Shown: positions 50,801 to 59,896 of the stretch, one piece after another
How the letters are laid out: the number at the start of each line of letters is the position of its first letter
Numbering within the stretch: position 1 is the first letter of the stretch
From: Robertmurraya kyonggiensis
Lineage (GTDB): Bacteria; Bacillota; Bacilli; Bacillales; Cytobacillaceae
Direction: 5' to 3'
DNA length: 64,000 nt
Assembly (NCBI RefSeq): GCF_005116465.1
Contig: NZ_SWBM01000007.1
Coordinates: 62,001 to 126,000, forward strand
Made by a program: the position numbers and the translations under genes
Notes under the pieces: generated by a model
The model's input: the letters and a program-made list of their open reading frames with translations, nothing else
Database searches by the model: none
Told to the model about the DNA's origin: nothing

Positions 50801-53754
50801 TAGTTCGTCACCCCAGTTCTATTCACATCTGCAATCGGTTCATAATCCTCTCGTGCCCATTTACGTTCCACCTGTACACCGAGCTGTGGGTTGCGTATTG
50901 CATAGCGAGGATTGTACAACGGAAGTGGTCTATTCCCTTTTACTTTTATTACCTCCATTTTTACCTTTGTCTGTTTATAAGCTGGTGTTTGTGTCCGCAC
51001 ATCTCCGACACTTCCAGTTAATAGATTAATAGCATTTTCATGACTGACAGAATGCATAGGAACATACAGCTCTTTTCCTTGTACTCGATCGGTTACAACT
51101 GTACGAAGCTTGATTGCCCCATAAGGAGATTCCAGGCGAACGAGCGAACCATCTTTCACACCACGTTCTTGTGCAAGTTCTGGCGAAACTTCTACAAATA
51201 CTTCAGGCAACTTATACAGGATGCCTTTCGATTTATTCGTCATATTTCCCTCATGGAAATGTTCTAAAAGGCGTCCGTTATTCAACGTTAAGTCAAATTC
51301 ATGTGAAAACTCAATTGGCGGAACATATTCTACAAGAGAAAAATTAGCCTTCCCATCTGCAAAATTAAAACGTTCAGTATAAAGAAGTGGCTCATCCGTG
51401 CCATCCTTTTGAACTGGCCATACTAAGCTATCCCAGCCTTCTAATCGGTCATAAGAAACTCCTGCAAAAATCGGAGCTAGGCTTGCAATCTCATCCATAA
51501 TTTCACTTGGATGTTCATAGTTCCAATTCACACCCATGTATTTCGCGATTTGTTGAATAATCCACCAATCTGGTTTCGATTCACCTAGTGGATCAAGTGC
51601 ACGGTATAGACGTTGAATACGTCGTTCTGTATTTGTGAATGTTCCATCCTTCTCAAGAGATGGTGCCGCTGGTAAAACAACATCTGCAAATTGCGCTGTC
51701 TTTGTCAAAAACACATCCTGTACCACAAAGAAGTCTAGTTTGCTAAGTGTCTCATGCACATGATTGGAGTTTGAATCCACCCATGCCATATCTTCACCCA
51801 TTAGATACATGGCTTTTAACTCGCCTTTCTCTACCGCTTGTAACATTTCAATGTTGGTTAATCCTGGTTGACTCGCAATTTCCACGCCATACGCCTGCTC
51901 AAATTTCTCTCGTAACTTGTCATCTGTTATCCGTTGATTTCCTGGAAGCCATTGTGGCAGGGTACCCATGTCACATGAGCCTTGCACATTATTATGACCA
52001 CGAAGAGGATATGCCCCAGCACCCGTACGACCAAAGTTTCCTGTTACGAGCAGAAGATTAGCGATAGCCGCTGATGTATGGGAGCCAGCCACATTTTGAG
52101 TGACACCCATTCCCCATAAGACAGATGTTCCATCTGCTTCGTGAATCATTCTAGCCGTTTCAATTAGCTGTTCCTTTGGAAGACCTGTTACTTCCTCTGC
52201 ATACTCAAGTGTGTATTTTTCTAATAGATTAAGATACTCGCTATATTGATTTACTCGTTGTTCAATATATTTTTCATCATGCCAGCCCTGATCGATGATA
52301 TATTTCGCAATCGCTGTTATCCAAACAAAGTCCGTCCCTTGCTTAGGATGTAAAAATAAATCGGAACGCTCAGCCATTTCATGTTTTCGCAGGTCAGAAA
52401 CGATTAATTTTTGTCCGAATAATTTCTTTGCACGCTTTACTCGCGTTGCAAGCACAGGATGCCCTTCGGTTGGATTTGCACCGACAATGATAACAAGACC
52501 ACTCTTCTCAATATCTTTAATCGTACCGGAGTCACCGCCGTATCCAACAGTGGCAAGCAATCCATCTGTAGCAGGAGACTGACAATAGCGTGAACAGTTG
52601 TCAATGTTGTTTGATTCAAATACTTGGCGTGCTAATTTTTGCATAAGATAAGAATCTTCGTTTGTTGTTTTAGAAGAACTTACGAATCCTAGTGCAGAGC
52701 CTCCATAGGTTTGTTTAATCGTACCCATTTTGTCAGCAATCAATGTTAAAGCCTCACCCCAAGTTGAAGGGACAAACTCATCTCCTTTACGAATTAATGG
52801 AGTAGTAAGACGCTGATCACTATTCACAAAATCCCAGCCGAACTTTCCTTTAACACAAGTGGAAACACTGTTTACAGGACTGTTTTCAGTTGGTTCGATC
52901 TTTAATATTTCACGGCCCTTTGTCCATACTTCAAATGAACATCCAACTCCACAGAATGTACAAACCGTTTTGGTTTTCTCAATACGATTTTCCCGCATCG
53001 CTGCTTCTACTTCGGATACAGCGAAGATTGTTTTATAGTCTGGCTCGACTGCTTTAATTAGATCCACCATAGGTGTTAACAAATCATCTGGCATGGAAGT
53101 CATGAATCCCGCTTCACCTAGCATGGATTTTTCCATCAATGCATTACATGGACAAACTGTTGCACACTGTCCGCAAGATACACAGGAAGATTCATTAATG
53201 GACTTCCCATTGTCCCACAAGACACGTGGCATCTGTCGTTCCCAATCAATCGTTAACGTTTCATTCACTTGCAGATCTTGGCACACTTCTACACAACGCC
53301 CACAAAGAATACATTGATTCGGATCGTATCGGTAAAAAGGATGCGACATATCTACTTCATATCCTTTTTCACGGAAAGGACGAGTTTGATGTTCTATTTC
53401 TAAAAGTTCCGCTGTGTTGTGCACACGGCAATTTCCGTTATTGTTGTCGCAAACCGTACAATAAAGTAAGTGGTTCTCTAAAATGCGGTCCATTGCTTCT
53501 GTTTGTGAAGCTTTGGCCCGTTCTGAGGAAGTTAATATATTCATTCCTTCCTCTATTTCTGTCGAACAAGCTCTCATGATTTTTCCATCGATCTCACACA
53601 TACATGTATCACATGTTTGTATTGGACCTAATACCTCTGAATAACAAACATGTGGGTGCTCCATCTCTTGTTGCAAAAGATAATCGAGAATTCGAGTTCC
53701 TTTTTCTACCTCATGCTCCGCTCCATTAATCTTTACTTTCACTAATTCCGACAA
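50800..53754 (-). CDS. Formate dehydrogenase catalytic subunit with N-terminal ferredoxin domains (YrhE/YjgC-like)
   Basis: A 984-residue molybdoenzyme. Order: [2Fe-2S] domain (Cys set HVCYSEVLG...CDTCMCEI...RACS, residues about 34-65), NuoG-type Cys/His motif (HLLYCTVCDNNNGNCRVHN near 95), two [4Fe-4S] sets (CILCGRCVEVC near 147 and CVSCGQCATVCPC near 190), then the MopB Fe4S4 motif CTFCGVGCSFEV near 265 and the bis-MGD catalytic domain. Catalytic Cys replaces Sec in NCSRYCQSPA near 395. It oxidises formate with an unknown acceptor, cytoplasmic. Preceded by a promoter and an attenuator-like terminator. Confidence 0.92.
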   Translation of the reverse strand: MSELVKVKINGAEHEVEKGTRILDYLLQQEMEHPHVCYSEVLGPIQTCDTCMCEIDGKIMRACSTEIEEGMNILTSSERAKASQTEAMDRILENHLLYCTVCDNNNGNCRVHNTAELLEIEHQTRPFREKGYEVDMSHPFYRYDPNQCILCGRCVEVCQDLQVNETLTIDWERQMPRVLWDNGKSINESSCVSCGQCATVCPCNALMEKSMLGEAGFMTSMPDDLLTPMVDLIKAVEPDYKTIFAVSEVEAAMRENRIEKTKTVCTFCGVGCSFEVWTKGREILKIEPTENSPVNSVSTCVKGKFGWDFVNSDQRLTTPLIRKGDEFVPSTWGEALTLIADKMGTIKQTYGGSALGFVSSSKTTNEDSYLMQKLARQVFESNNIDNCSRYCQSPATDGLLATVGYGGDSGTIKDIEKSGLVIIVGANPTEGHPVLATRVKRAKKLFGQKLIVSDLRKHEMAERSDLFLHPKQGTDFVWITAIAKYIIDQGWHDEKYIEQRVNQYSEYLNLLEKYTLEYAEEVTGLPKEQLIETARMIHEADGTSVLWGMGVTQNVAGSHTSAAIANLLLVTGNFGRTGAGAYPLRGHNNVQGSCDMGTLPQWLPGNQRITDDKLREKFEQAYGVEIASQPGLTNIEMLQAVEKGELKAMYLMGEDMAWVDSNSNHVHETLSKLDFFVVQDVFLTKTAQFADVVLPAAPSLEKDGTFTNTERRIQRLYRALDPLGESKPDWWIIQQIAKYMGVNWNYEHPSEIMDEIASLAPIFAGVSYDRLEGWDSLVWPVQKDGTDEPLLYTERFNFADGKANFSLVEYVPPIEFSHEFDLTLNNGRLLEHFHEGNMTNKSKGILYKLPEVFVEVSPELAQERGVKDGSLVRLESPYGAIKLRTVVTDRVQGKELYVPMHSVSHENAINLLTGSVGDVRTQTPAYKQTKVKMEVIKVKGNRPLPLYNPRYAIRNPQLGVQVERKWAREDYEPIADVNRTGVTN

Positions 53755-53784
53755 TGTAGACTCTCCCTTTTTCCAAAATAAAAA

Positions 53785-53838
53785 AGCCCACCATAAAATA
53801 GTGTGTGTAGAACTTTACACACTATTTTATGGTGGGCT
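53785..53838 (-). terminator. 22-bp terminator hairpin in the formate dehydrogenase leader
   Basis: Perfect stem of 22 bp (AGCCCACCATAAAATAGTGT onward) with a ten-base loop, followed on the minus strand by TTTTTTATTTT. It lies between the promoter at 53948-53976 and the FdhF-type start at 53754, so it may act as an attenuator rather than a simple end of the upstream gene. Confidence 0.8.
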
Positions 53839-53947
53839 AATATCTAAGCAGTGTTCCTACTCGTTATCCATCTCACCTATAATCATTAAAAAAGACATAG
53901 AAGCAAGCAATTTAGCATTACTTAACATCCATGAAGTTTACACTATA

Positions 53948-53976
53948 ATTATAGTACTTATGGTTTTTAATCTCAA
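53948..53976 (-). promoter_or_regulatory. Sigma-A promoter of the formate dehydrogenase gene
   Basis: Minus-strand TTGAGA (53971-53976), 17-bp spacer and perfect TATAAT (53948-53953). The transcript would have a leader of about 185 bases including the strong terminator. Confidence 0.7.
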
Positions 53977-54002
53977 TAACAAATTTTCTTTAAGGCAAAT
54001 TC

Positions 54003-54701
54003 TCAATACCCATAAAAGGCATCTTTTTTGATGTTCCGTTTTGGGATATTGTTGTTTTTCAGGAGAGTCGAAATAGAGTCTACCATCGCTTTCGGTCCGG
54101 CGATAAAGTAATTACCATTGTCCTTATAGGAGCTCGCGAACTTTTCGGTCTCCCAATGTAAATCATCTCTCGAATCGAGGTAAGTAACAGTTACGTTAGC
54201 AATTGCATCTAGTTCATCTTTAAATAGGTATGTCTTATTACTATCCATATAGAGTAGATGTATTTGCTCCGTTACTCTATTTCCTTCAGCCTCATTCTGT
54301 TTTAAGATTGAGCGAAATGGTGTAATGCCAATGCCACCTGCAATCAGAAGTGTCGGCTTATTATCGGTTAGATTAAATGAGCCTAGCGGACCGGCAATAG
54401 TCATTTTCGTTCCAGGTTTTAATTCTAGTAATGCCTTTTTAAAATCACTTGGGTTATCCGTAATGCTCGTTGTTATTTTGACGACATTCTCTGATGGCGA
54501 AGATGCCAAGGTAAACGGTTTAGTCGGGGTTTTTATTTTCTTATGAGTAACCGTAAGCAGTCCATGTTGTCCTGCTTTCCATGTCCAATCATCCCCTTTT
54601 TCAAAAACAAATGTATACACATCCTTTGATTCTTTGCTGTATTCTAAGAAAACTAGTGCTCGCTTCTTAAATACTGCCACCATATCTTGAAAAAATCCCA
54701 T
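54003..54701 (-). CDS. Ferredoxin-NADP reductase-like FAD/NAD-binding oxidoreductase
   Basis: A 232-residue protein from ATG 54701 (AAGGAG upstream). The FAD-binding beta-barrel (1-100) has KAGQHGLLTV and KPFTLASSPSE (the RxYS-type flavin motif), followed by a NAD-binding half with GPLGSFNL, LLIAGGIGITPFRSIL and the terminal YFIAGPKAMVDS. It transfers electrons between a pyridine nucleotide and another carrier through FAD, without a ferredoxin domain. It lies directly upstream of the formate dehydrogenase leader; whether it is its redox partner is a guess. Confidence 0.85.
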   Translation of the reverse strand: MGFFQDMVAVFKKRALVFLEYSKESKDVYTFVFEKGDDWTWKAGQHGLLTVTHKKIKTPTKPFTLASSPSENVVKITTSITDNPSDFKKALLELKPGTKMTIAGPLGSFNLTDNKPTLLIAGGIGITPFRSILKQNEAEGNRVTEQIHLLYMDSNKTYLFKDELDAIANVTVTYLDSRDDLHWETEKFASSYKDNGNYFIAGPKAMVDSISTLLKNNNIPKRNIKKDAFYGY

Positions 54702-54782
54702 TGTTCCATCTCCTTTATATACTTGTAAGCTAAAACTGGCCCAGTTTAACACTGAGCCACGCTTTTAAAAACATGTTCTGCG

Positions 54783-55172
54783 TTACATTTCTCCCAACAC
54801 TTTTTTGAGGTCTTCAACCTTGCTTGCCCAACCGTATTTCGCACCATTGAAAGCTTGATCTTCTTTTTCAAACCCTGTTTGTTCCAGATGTACGTATGTT
54901 ACTCCATCCTCTTCCTTCAATGTCCATGTGACTACAGTGTTTATTGGACCGCCTACCCACGTGTAGGATAACTTATTAGGCTCGTCCACTACTAAAACTT
55001 CACAATCTACAATTAAGTTCCATTCTGGATTTCTGAATTGACTTTTATGCCCCACAATTGGTTGAAAGTCATTTGCCATAATCCATTTTGAAAGAATGTC
55101 GGAATCAATTAACCCATTCCACACCTTATTGATTGGATTTTCAAATTCAAAGTCTAACGAAATATCTGCCAT
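54783..55172 (-). CDS. SRPBCC (AHSA1/START-like) domain protein
   Basis: A 129-residue hydrophobic-pocket fold protein with the AHSA1 pattern: FENPINKVWNGLIDSDILSKWIMAND near the start, WNLIVDCEVLVVDEPNKLSYTWVGG in the middle and TVVTWTLKEEDGVTYVHLEQTGF later. Overlaps the ArsR gene by one base. ArsR-SRPBCC pairs are common and are thought to respond to or bind a small lipophilic molecule. Function not established. Confidence 0.87.
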   Translation of the reverse strand: MADISLDFEFENPINKVWNGLIDSDILSKWIMANDFQPIVGHKSQFRNPEWNLIVDCEVLVVDEPNKLSYTWVGGPINTVVTWTLKEEDGVTYVHLEQTGFEKEDQAFNGAKYGWASKVEDLKKVLGEM

Positions 55173-55471
55173 TATTTATCCTCCGATAATAAATTTTGTA
55201 AAAGTGCCACTCTTTCTTTCCAAAACTCCTCGTAAAAGGACAGCCAATCCTTCACTTCCTGTAGGGGTGCCGCATTTAGTCGGTACCTTGTCTCTCTCCC
55301 CACTTTACGATCTATCACTAGGCTTGCTTCTCTAAGAATAGTTAAATGCTTAGATACAGCCGTTCGTCCCATTTGAAATTGATCGGTTAATTCATGAAGT
55401 GGTAGTTCATCTGCATTTGCCAATAAACGTATTAATTTACGCCTTGTCGGATCAGCGATGGCTACAAACAC
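55172..55471 (-). CDS. ArsR-family winged-helix repressor
   Basis: A 99-residue regulator from GTG 55471. The core VAIADPTRRKLIRLLANADELPLHELTDQFQMGRTAVSKHLTILREASLV is a classic ArsR HTH. No metal-binding Cys motif is visible, so it is not a metal sensor of the usual type. An upstream ACG at 55495, spaced ideally from AAGGAG, would add eight residues (T K T E Q K R D) that resemble the usual N-terminus, so the real start may be this near-cognate codon. Tandem operators at 55519-55560 indicate autoregulation. Confidence 0.9.
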   Translation of the reverse strand: MFVAIADPTRRKLIRLLANADELPLHELTDQFQMGRTAVSKHLTILREASLVIDRKVGRETRYRLNAAPLQEVKDWLSFYEEFWKERVALLQNLLSEDK

Positions 55472-55518
55472 ATCACGTTTTTGCTCTGTTTTCGTAAAAG
55501 ATCACTCCTTTTAAATAC

Positions 55519-55534
55519 GACACCAAATAGTGTC
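55519..55534. promoter_or_regulatory. ArsR-type operator 1
   Basis: GACACCAAATAGTGTC, a 7-2-7 inverted repeat with one mismatch, downstream of the -10 box. It is nearly identical to operator 2, centre to centre 26 bp. Confidence 0.75.
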
Positions 55535-55537
55535 TTA

Positions 55538-55567
55538 ATTATAGGACACCATTTGGTGTCGTGTCAA
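55538..55567 (-). promoter_or_regulatory. Sigma-A promoter of the ArsR-SRPBCC operon
   Basis: Minus-strand TTGACA (55562-55567), 18-bp spacer and TATAAT (55538-55543). Operator 2 fills the spacer and operator 1 follows the -10 box, so bound repressor would block polymerase. Confidence 0.8.
55545..55560. promoter_or_regulatory. ArsR-type operator 2
   Basis: GACACCATTTGGTGTC, a perfect 7-2-7 inverted repeat between the -35 and -10 elements. Confidence 0.8.
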
Positions 55568-55684
55568 TCGTATTTTCGACATAGCGATATTTGTTTTTAT
55601 ATCTGAATGTATCTATCCTCGCAATTATGCGTACATGCTGACTCGCTATCTATACTATTTTTCTCTTATAAAAAGAAAAAAAAC

Positions 55685-55702
55685 CGCTCACTAAAGTGAA
55701 CG
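55685..55702 (-). terminator. Terminator after mtlF
   Basis: Minus-strand CGTTCAC / GTGAGCG stem with TTTA loop, followed by eight or more T residues, about 50 bp past the mtlF stop. Confidence 0.75.
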
Positions 55703-55751
55703 ATTCCAATTCTCGGCTGATATTTCCTGCACAAAATGTACGGCTAGCAAA

Positions 55752-56186
55752 TTAGTTCACGTCTTCAAAGATCGCTAAAATCTCATCTGCTGATTCTGCT
55801 GCCACAAGCTTATCAATATTCTCTTCTTCCGAGCAAACAATGGCAATTTTTGAAAGAATGTCGAGATGCTCGTTATCTTTTCCTGCAATCCCAATCAGAA
55901 GCTTCACGATATTTCCACCGCCAAAGTCTACTCCTTCTGGAACTTGAACAAATGAAATTCCTGATTGTTTGACAAAGCACTTTGAATCCTCTGTTCCATG
56001 CGGAATTGCGACGAAGTTCCCCATATATGTAGAAGTCAATTGTTCACGTTCAAGCATTTTCTCAATATAATCAGCATCTACATAACCCTTTTCAACAAGA
56101 ATGCTTCCCGTTAAACGAATAGCTTCCTCTTTTGTTTCCACTGCTGTATTTAATAGGATATTTTCCTTCGCAAAAATTGACATCAA
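55752..56186 (-). CDS. mtlF: Mannitol-specific PTS EIIA component
   Basis: A 144-residue fructose/mannitol-type EIIA. The phosphoryl-accepting His is in FVAIPHGTEDSK (His63), with YVDADYIEKMLEREQLTSTYMGN ahead and a typical C-terminal helix. It receives phosphate from HPr and passes it to the IIB domain of MtlA. It starts one base after the mtlR stop, so the two are coupled. The usual next gene mtlD (mannitol-1-phosphate dehydrogenase) is absent. Confidence 0.92.
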   Translation of the reverse strand: MMSIFAKENILLNTAVETKEEAIRLTGSILVEKGYVDADYIEKMLEREQLTSTYMGNFVAIPHGTEDSKCFVKQSGISFVQVPEGVDFGGGNIVKLLIGIAGKDNEHLDILSKIAIVCSEEENIDKLVAAESADEILAIFEDVN

Positions 56187-58310
56187 CTAAACACTCCTTA
56201 ATTCTTTTAATTTCTCATCAAAAAATTGGTCAAATCTACCTGATAGTAATGCTTCTATACGGTTTTGATCGCTAGATTGAAACACCGAAATATTTTCTTC
56301 ACTCTCAATGAAGAGTGTGCTCAGATAACTCAGCACTTCTAACACTCTTTCCGACGCATCTTCTGGAGAAAGCATTAAAATAAACGACTTCATCTCCATG
56401 CTGCTTCCATCCATACCCGCTACCTCAATAGGTGTAGCTACAGTATAGATTGAAAAGCAAGGTTCCAGAACATGTCGGGTCCTCGTATGAAATAGCGCCA
56501 TCTTTGTTTCTGGGATACCTAGTCCACCGAGTTTCTCCCTTTCGATAACGGCTTCAATCACGGATTCGATATTCGTAATCTTATTTCTTTCAAATAATTC
56601 ATTTACGGCGTAGTCTAAAATTTCCTTTGTTGTTTGGACCGAATGGAGTTCTTCTAGTTTAAAGTCTTTTAGAATCGTCTCAATGGCATGAGCGTATTCT
56701 TGTATAATAGAAAGTTCCTTAATCAGCGTAGCTGCCGGTTTCTTGCTCTCTCTGTCACGAAAAGCGACTTTGAAGTCCTTTTCTGAACTTTTTACCATGA
56801 TTTGCTCATTTATGTAGGAGCGAACTCTTTCAATCTCTTCTTTATTTAAAATGGGACTCACTAAAATATAATCCAACTCAGAATCTACTATTGGAATCGT
56901 TGAAATAATGAGCGAATACTCGTCTGTCTCCATTTTCTTAAATTCCATTACGGAGACATTTTTTACCTGCTTCAGCTCAGGAAATTCTTTCTGCAACCGC
57001 GTGACAAGCATTTTCGATGTGCCAATTCCACTTGAGCAAATCACCAATGCTTTGACGTTCCCAATGTCCTTAACTCCTAAAAGTACAGCACCAAAATGCA
57101 TCACAAGATAGCCGATTTCTTCATCTGGCACATCAAATTCATGAAAGGTCTGCCGCACAGCTTCCTTCACCATCGAAAAAAGCTCAGGATAATCCTGCTT
57201 GATTTTATCTAATAGCGGATTGCTGATTCCCATCTTCTGTTTGATGCGATAGATAGCCGGTTTCAGATGTACAACTAATCCTTCAAATAAAGAGCGATTG
57301 CCCGATAAGTCCAAGCCGATTTGTTTTCCCACAAACTCAATCAAGCTTCGTGTCTTAATGGCTACCTGATAGCTTGAATCTTCCGCAATATACTCATTGT
57401 CATGACGCAACTTCGCCCCCTTCAAGTGCATCGTTATGTACGCAACCTCTGCTTGCGGAATTTGAATTTTGAATACCTGTTCTAATTCAGCGACGATTTT
57501 CTCTGCAAACTTGTATTCCTTTGAATCAAACTGATTATCCAAATAAGCTTGGTTAATGGTGATGCCTTCCCCTTTTTGAATTCGCTCAACTGCCAGTGCA
57601 AGGTGAACAACCAAGCCAATATAGGCACTATCTGCGATCGCAAAGGGTAATTCTTGGATAATAGACTCGACAATTTTTTCAACTGTGACAAGCTTTTGTT
57701 TCTCAACCAGCCCTAACAGCCTTTCCGAAATGGAATTGATATGCTGGGTGGAGCGTTTTTGAATATTTTCTCTTGCGAAGGAGAGGATATCGGATTCATC
57801 GAGATACTCTGATATTAAGTGCCTCATCGCCCTTCTCTTTGCCCCTTCTTCCCCTTCAATTTCAACCCCATACCCTCTTTTTCGGATAAGAGAAAGTCCA
57901 GAAGTATGCAGTCTCTCTTCTAATTTGGTTAAGTCTGCACTGACGGTTGCAATCGTTACATTTAAATCATTGGCTAATCCAACCAGTTTAACTGGTCCCT
58001 TTGATTCTAACAGCTCACACAAAATAATCGTTTGCCGTTCATCCGGTGTATACTCCGTTCGAAAGAGATTAATTAAGAACATCTCTAGTTCATGTACCTT
58101 ATTTGGTTCCCCTGCTATTTGAACACCAACGCCTGACTTTTTTTGCAACCAAAGTTCATATTCTTTTAAAATATCTTCCACATTTTTCAGATCCCGATGT
58201 ACCGTCCTGGCACTGACACCAAGTTGGTCAGCAAGATCTTTGACAGTCATCTCATCGTTTTTCGTTAATAGAATTTCAAGAATCTGTCGTTCTCTTGCGG
58301 AAATATACAT
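56187..58310 (-). CDS. mtlR: Mannitol operon transcriptional activator MtlR
   Basis: A 707-residue PTS-regulated activator. Order: N-terminal HTH (1-60; RQILEILLTKNDEMTVKDLADQLGVSARTVHRDL), a second Mga-like HTH (about 85-160), two PRD domains (about 190-400, with regulatory His residues in YITMHLKGA and YLVMHFGAV), an EIIB-like domain (near 410-500, with CSSGIGTSK) and an EIIA-like domain (near 545-690, with MALFHTRTRH). This is the layout of B. subtilis/Geobacillus MtlR, which activates the mannitol genes when phosphorylated on PRD2 and not on the EIIB-like Cys. Lies between mtlA and mtlF. Confidence 0.94.
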   Translation of the reverse strand: MYISARERQILEILLTKNDEMTVKDLADQLGVSARTVHRDLKNVEDILKEYELWLQKKSGVGVQIAGEPNKVHELEMFLINLFRTEYTPDERQTIILCELLESKGPVKLVGLANDLNVTIATVSADLTKLEERLHTSGLSLIRKRGYGVEIEGEEGAKRRAMRHLISEYLDESDILSFARENIQKRSTQHINSISERLLGLVEKQKLVTVEKIVESIIQELPFAIADSAYIGLVVHLALAVERIQKGEGITINQAYLDNQFDSKEYKFAEKIVAELEQVFKIQIPQAEVAYITMHLKGAKLRHDNEYIAEDSSYQVAIKTRSLIEFVGKQIGLDLSGNRSLFEGLVVHLKPAIYRIKQKMGISNPLLDKIKQDYPELFSMVKEAVRQTFHEFDVPDEEIGYLVMHFGAVLLGVKDIGNVKALVICSSGIGTSKMLVTRLQKEFPELKQVKNVSVMEFKKMETDEYSLIISTIPIVDSELDYILVSPILNKEEIERVRSYINEQIMVKSSEKDFKVAFRDRESKKPAATLIKELSIIQEYAHAIETILKDFKLEELHSVQTTKEILDYAVNELFERNKITNIESVIEAVIEREKLGGLGIPETKMALFHTRTRHVLEPCFSIYTVATPIEVAGMDGSSMEMKSFILMLSPEDASERVLEVLSYLSTLFIESEENISVFQSSDQNRIEALLSGRFDQFFDEKLKELRSV

Positions 58311-58404
58311 TTACTTCACTCCCTGGAAGGATCATACCTCCATTAAAAGATGTTGCCAAAGTACTTACAGTTTCATTTTATCTTATTACACTAAATTTAA
58401 TAAA

Positions 58405-58426
58405 CCTGGCACATTTCTGTGCCAGG
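58405..58426 (-). terminator. Terminator after mtlA
   Basis: Stem CCTGGCACA / TGTGCCAGG with TTTC loop, then TTTATT on the minus strand. It would limit read-through from mtlA into mtlR. Confidence 0.75.
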
Positions 58427-58434
58427 CGTATAAT

Positions 58435-59853
58435 CTATTCTTTCTTTAAAGAATCGACTAATTCATCATATTTTGGGCTATTTAGGAAGTTCTCCACTGA
58501 AATATGAACAACATCCGGAAGTTTTGCTTTGGCACGATCGGTTAGGTCCTTATGGGTAATAACAATATCTGCATCAGCAGGTAAATTGCTAATCGCTGTA
58601 TTCGTAACGGCTATGCCCAAACCAGCTTTTTGCACTTTATTTCGTAAAATTGATGCGCCCATAGCACTTGAACCCATACCTGCATCACAAGCAAATACAA
58701 TTTTGTTTACTACATCTGGATTAATGGCAGTTTGTGTTGTTAATACAGAAGACACAGAGCTTTTCTTCCCTTTCATTTCTTCCATTTTAGCTGTTGCAGA
58801 AGTTAAATCTTCTTCGGTTGCTTTGCTAGTTTTTAAGATTAAAGAAGCGACTGCAAATGAAACGGCTGTTGCAACTATTACCCCCGCTAATACACCAAGG
58901 TAATTTCCTTTTGGTGTCATGGCAATTAAGGCGAAAATACTACCTGGTGATGGAGCTGCTACAAGACCTGCATTGAAAAGATTAAACGTGAATACTCCAC
59001 TTACGCCCCCAGCCATAGCTGCAAGAATTAATGTAGGCTTCATTAAGATATATGGGAAGTAAATTTCATGAATACCACCCAAGAAGTGGATAATGACTGC
59101 ACCTGGTGCTGTTTGTTTTGCAGTACCTTTCCCAAATAACCAGAACGCAAGTAGAATACCTAATCCTGGTCCAGGATTTGTTTCTAATAAGAATAGAATA
59201 GATTTCCCTGCATCTGCAGCCTGTTCAATTCCTAATGGACTTAAAATCCCATGGTTAATCGCATTATTTAAGAATAAAACCTTTGCTGGTTCAATAAAAA
59301 TGTTTGCTAAAGGTAATAAATTCGCATTAATAATCGCTTCAACTCCGGAAGCTAATACATTACTTAAGCCTTCTACTACTGGCCCAATTCCCCAAAAAGC
59401 AATGATCGTTAACAATCCACCGATAATTCCAGCAGAGAAATTATTCACAAGCATTTCGAATCCAGCTTTGATTTTTCCATGAATCGCTTGGTCGAACTTC
59501 TTAATCACATATCCACCAATCGGTCCCATGATCATAGCACCTAAAAACATCGGAATATCGGTTCCCACGATAACCCCCATAGTTGCTGTAGCACCCACAA
59601 CCCCACCGCGGATATCGTGAACCATTCGACCACCAGTAAAACCGATTAATAATGGCAATAAGTATGTGATCATTGGTGAAACTAATTTAGCCAAATCCTC
59701 ATTTGGCCACCAGCCTGTGTCGATAAATAATGCTGTAATAAGTCCCCATGCAATAAAGGCCCCGATATTCGGTAGTACCATATTACTTAAGTTACTTCCG
59801 AATTTTTGTATTTTTACTTTTACATTTGATTTATCTTGTGTTGTTTCAGTCAT
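58435..59853 (-). CDS. mtlA: Mannitol-specific PTS EIICB component
   Basis: A 472-residue protein from ATG 59853 (AAAGGGGG upstream; an in-frame ATG 45 bases earlier lacks a site). The IIC membrane domain (about 1-340, with GGRMVHDIRGGVVGATATMGVI and PGAVIIHFLGGIHEIYFPYILM) is followed by a linker and a IIB domain (about 375-470) with the phosphorylated Cys in VFACDAGMGSSAMGAS. It imports and phosphorylates D-mannitol. Its promoter contains a cre site, so CcpA represses it on preferred sugars. Confidence 0.95.
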   Translation of the reverse strand: MTETTQDKSNVKVKIQKFGSNLSNMVLPNIGAFIAWGLITALFIDTGWWPNEDLAKLVSPMITYLLPLLIGFTGGRMVHDIRGGVVGATATMGVIVGTDIPMFLGAMIMGPIGGYVIKKFDQAIHGKIKAGFEMLVNNFSAGIIGGLLTIIAFWGIGPVVEGLSNVLASGVEAIINANLLPLANIFIEPAKVLFLNNAINHGILSPLGIEQAADAGKSILFLLETNPGPGLGILLAFWLFGKGTAKQTAPGAVIIHFLGGIHEIYFPYILMKPTLILAAMAGGVSGVFTFNLFNAGLVAAPSPGSIFALIAMTPKGNYLGVLAGVIVATAVSFAVASLILKTSKATEEDLTSATAKMEEMKGKKSSVSSVLTTQTAINPDVVNKIVFACDAGMGSSAMGASILRNKVQKAGLGIAVTNTAISNLPADADIVITHKDLTDRAKAKLPDVVHISVENFLNSPKYDELVDSLKKE

Positions 59854-59896
59854 CTTATTTCCCCCTTTGTTGATTCTGATAACCCTTACATTTTTC

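Noticed and set aside
53755-53976. Known Moco riboswitch ahead of formate dehydrogenase
   Set aside because: The leader lacks the conserved motifs that I know for that class; it is reported only as an unclassified attenuator-like leader.
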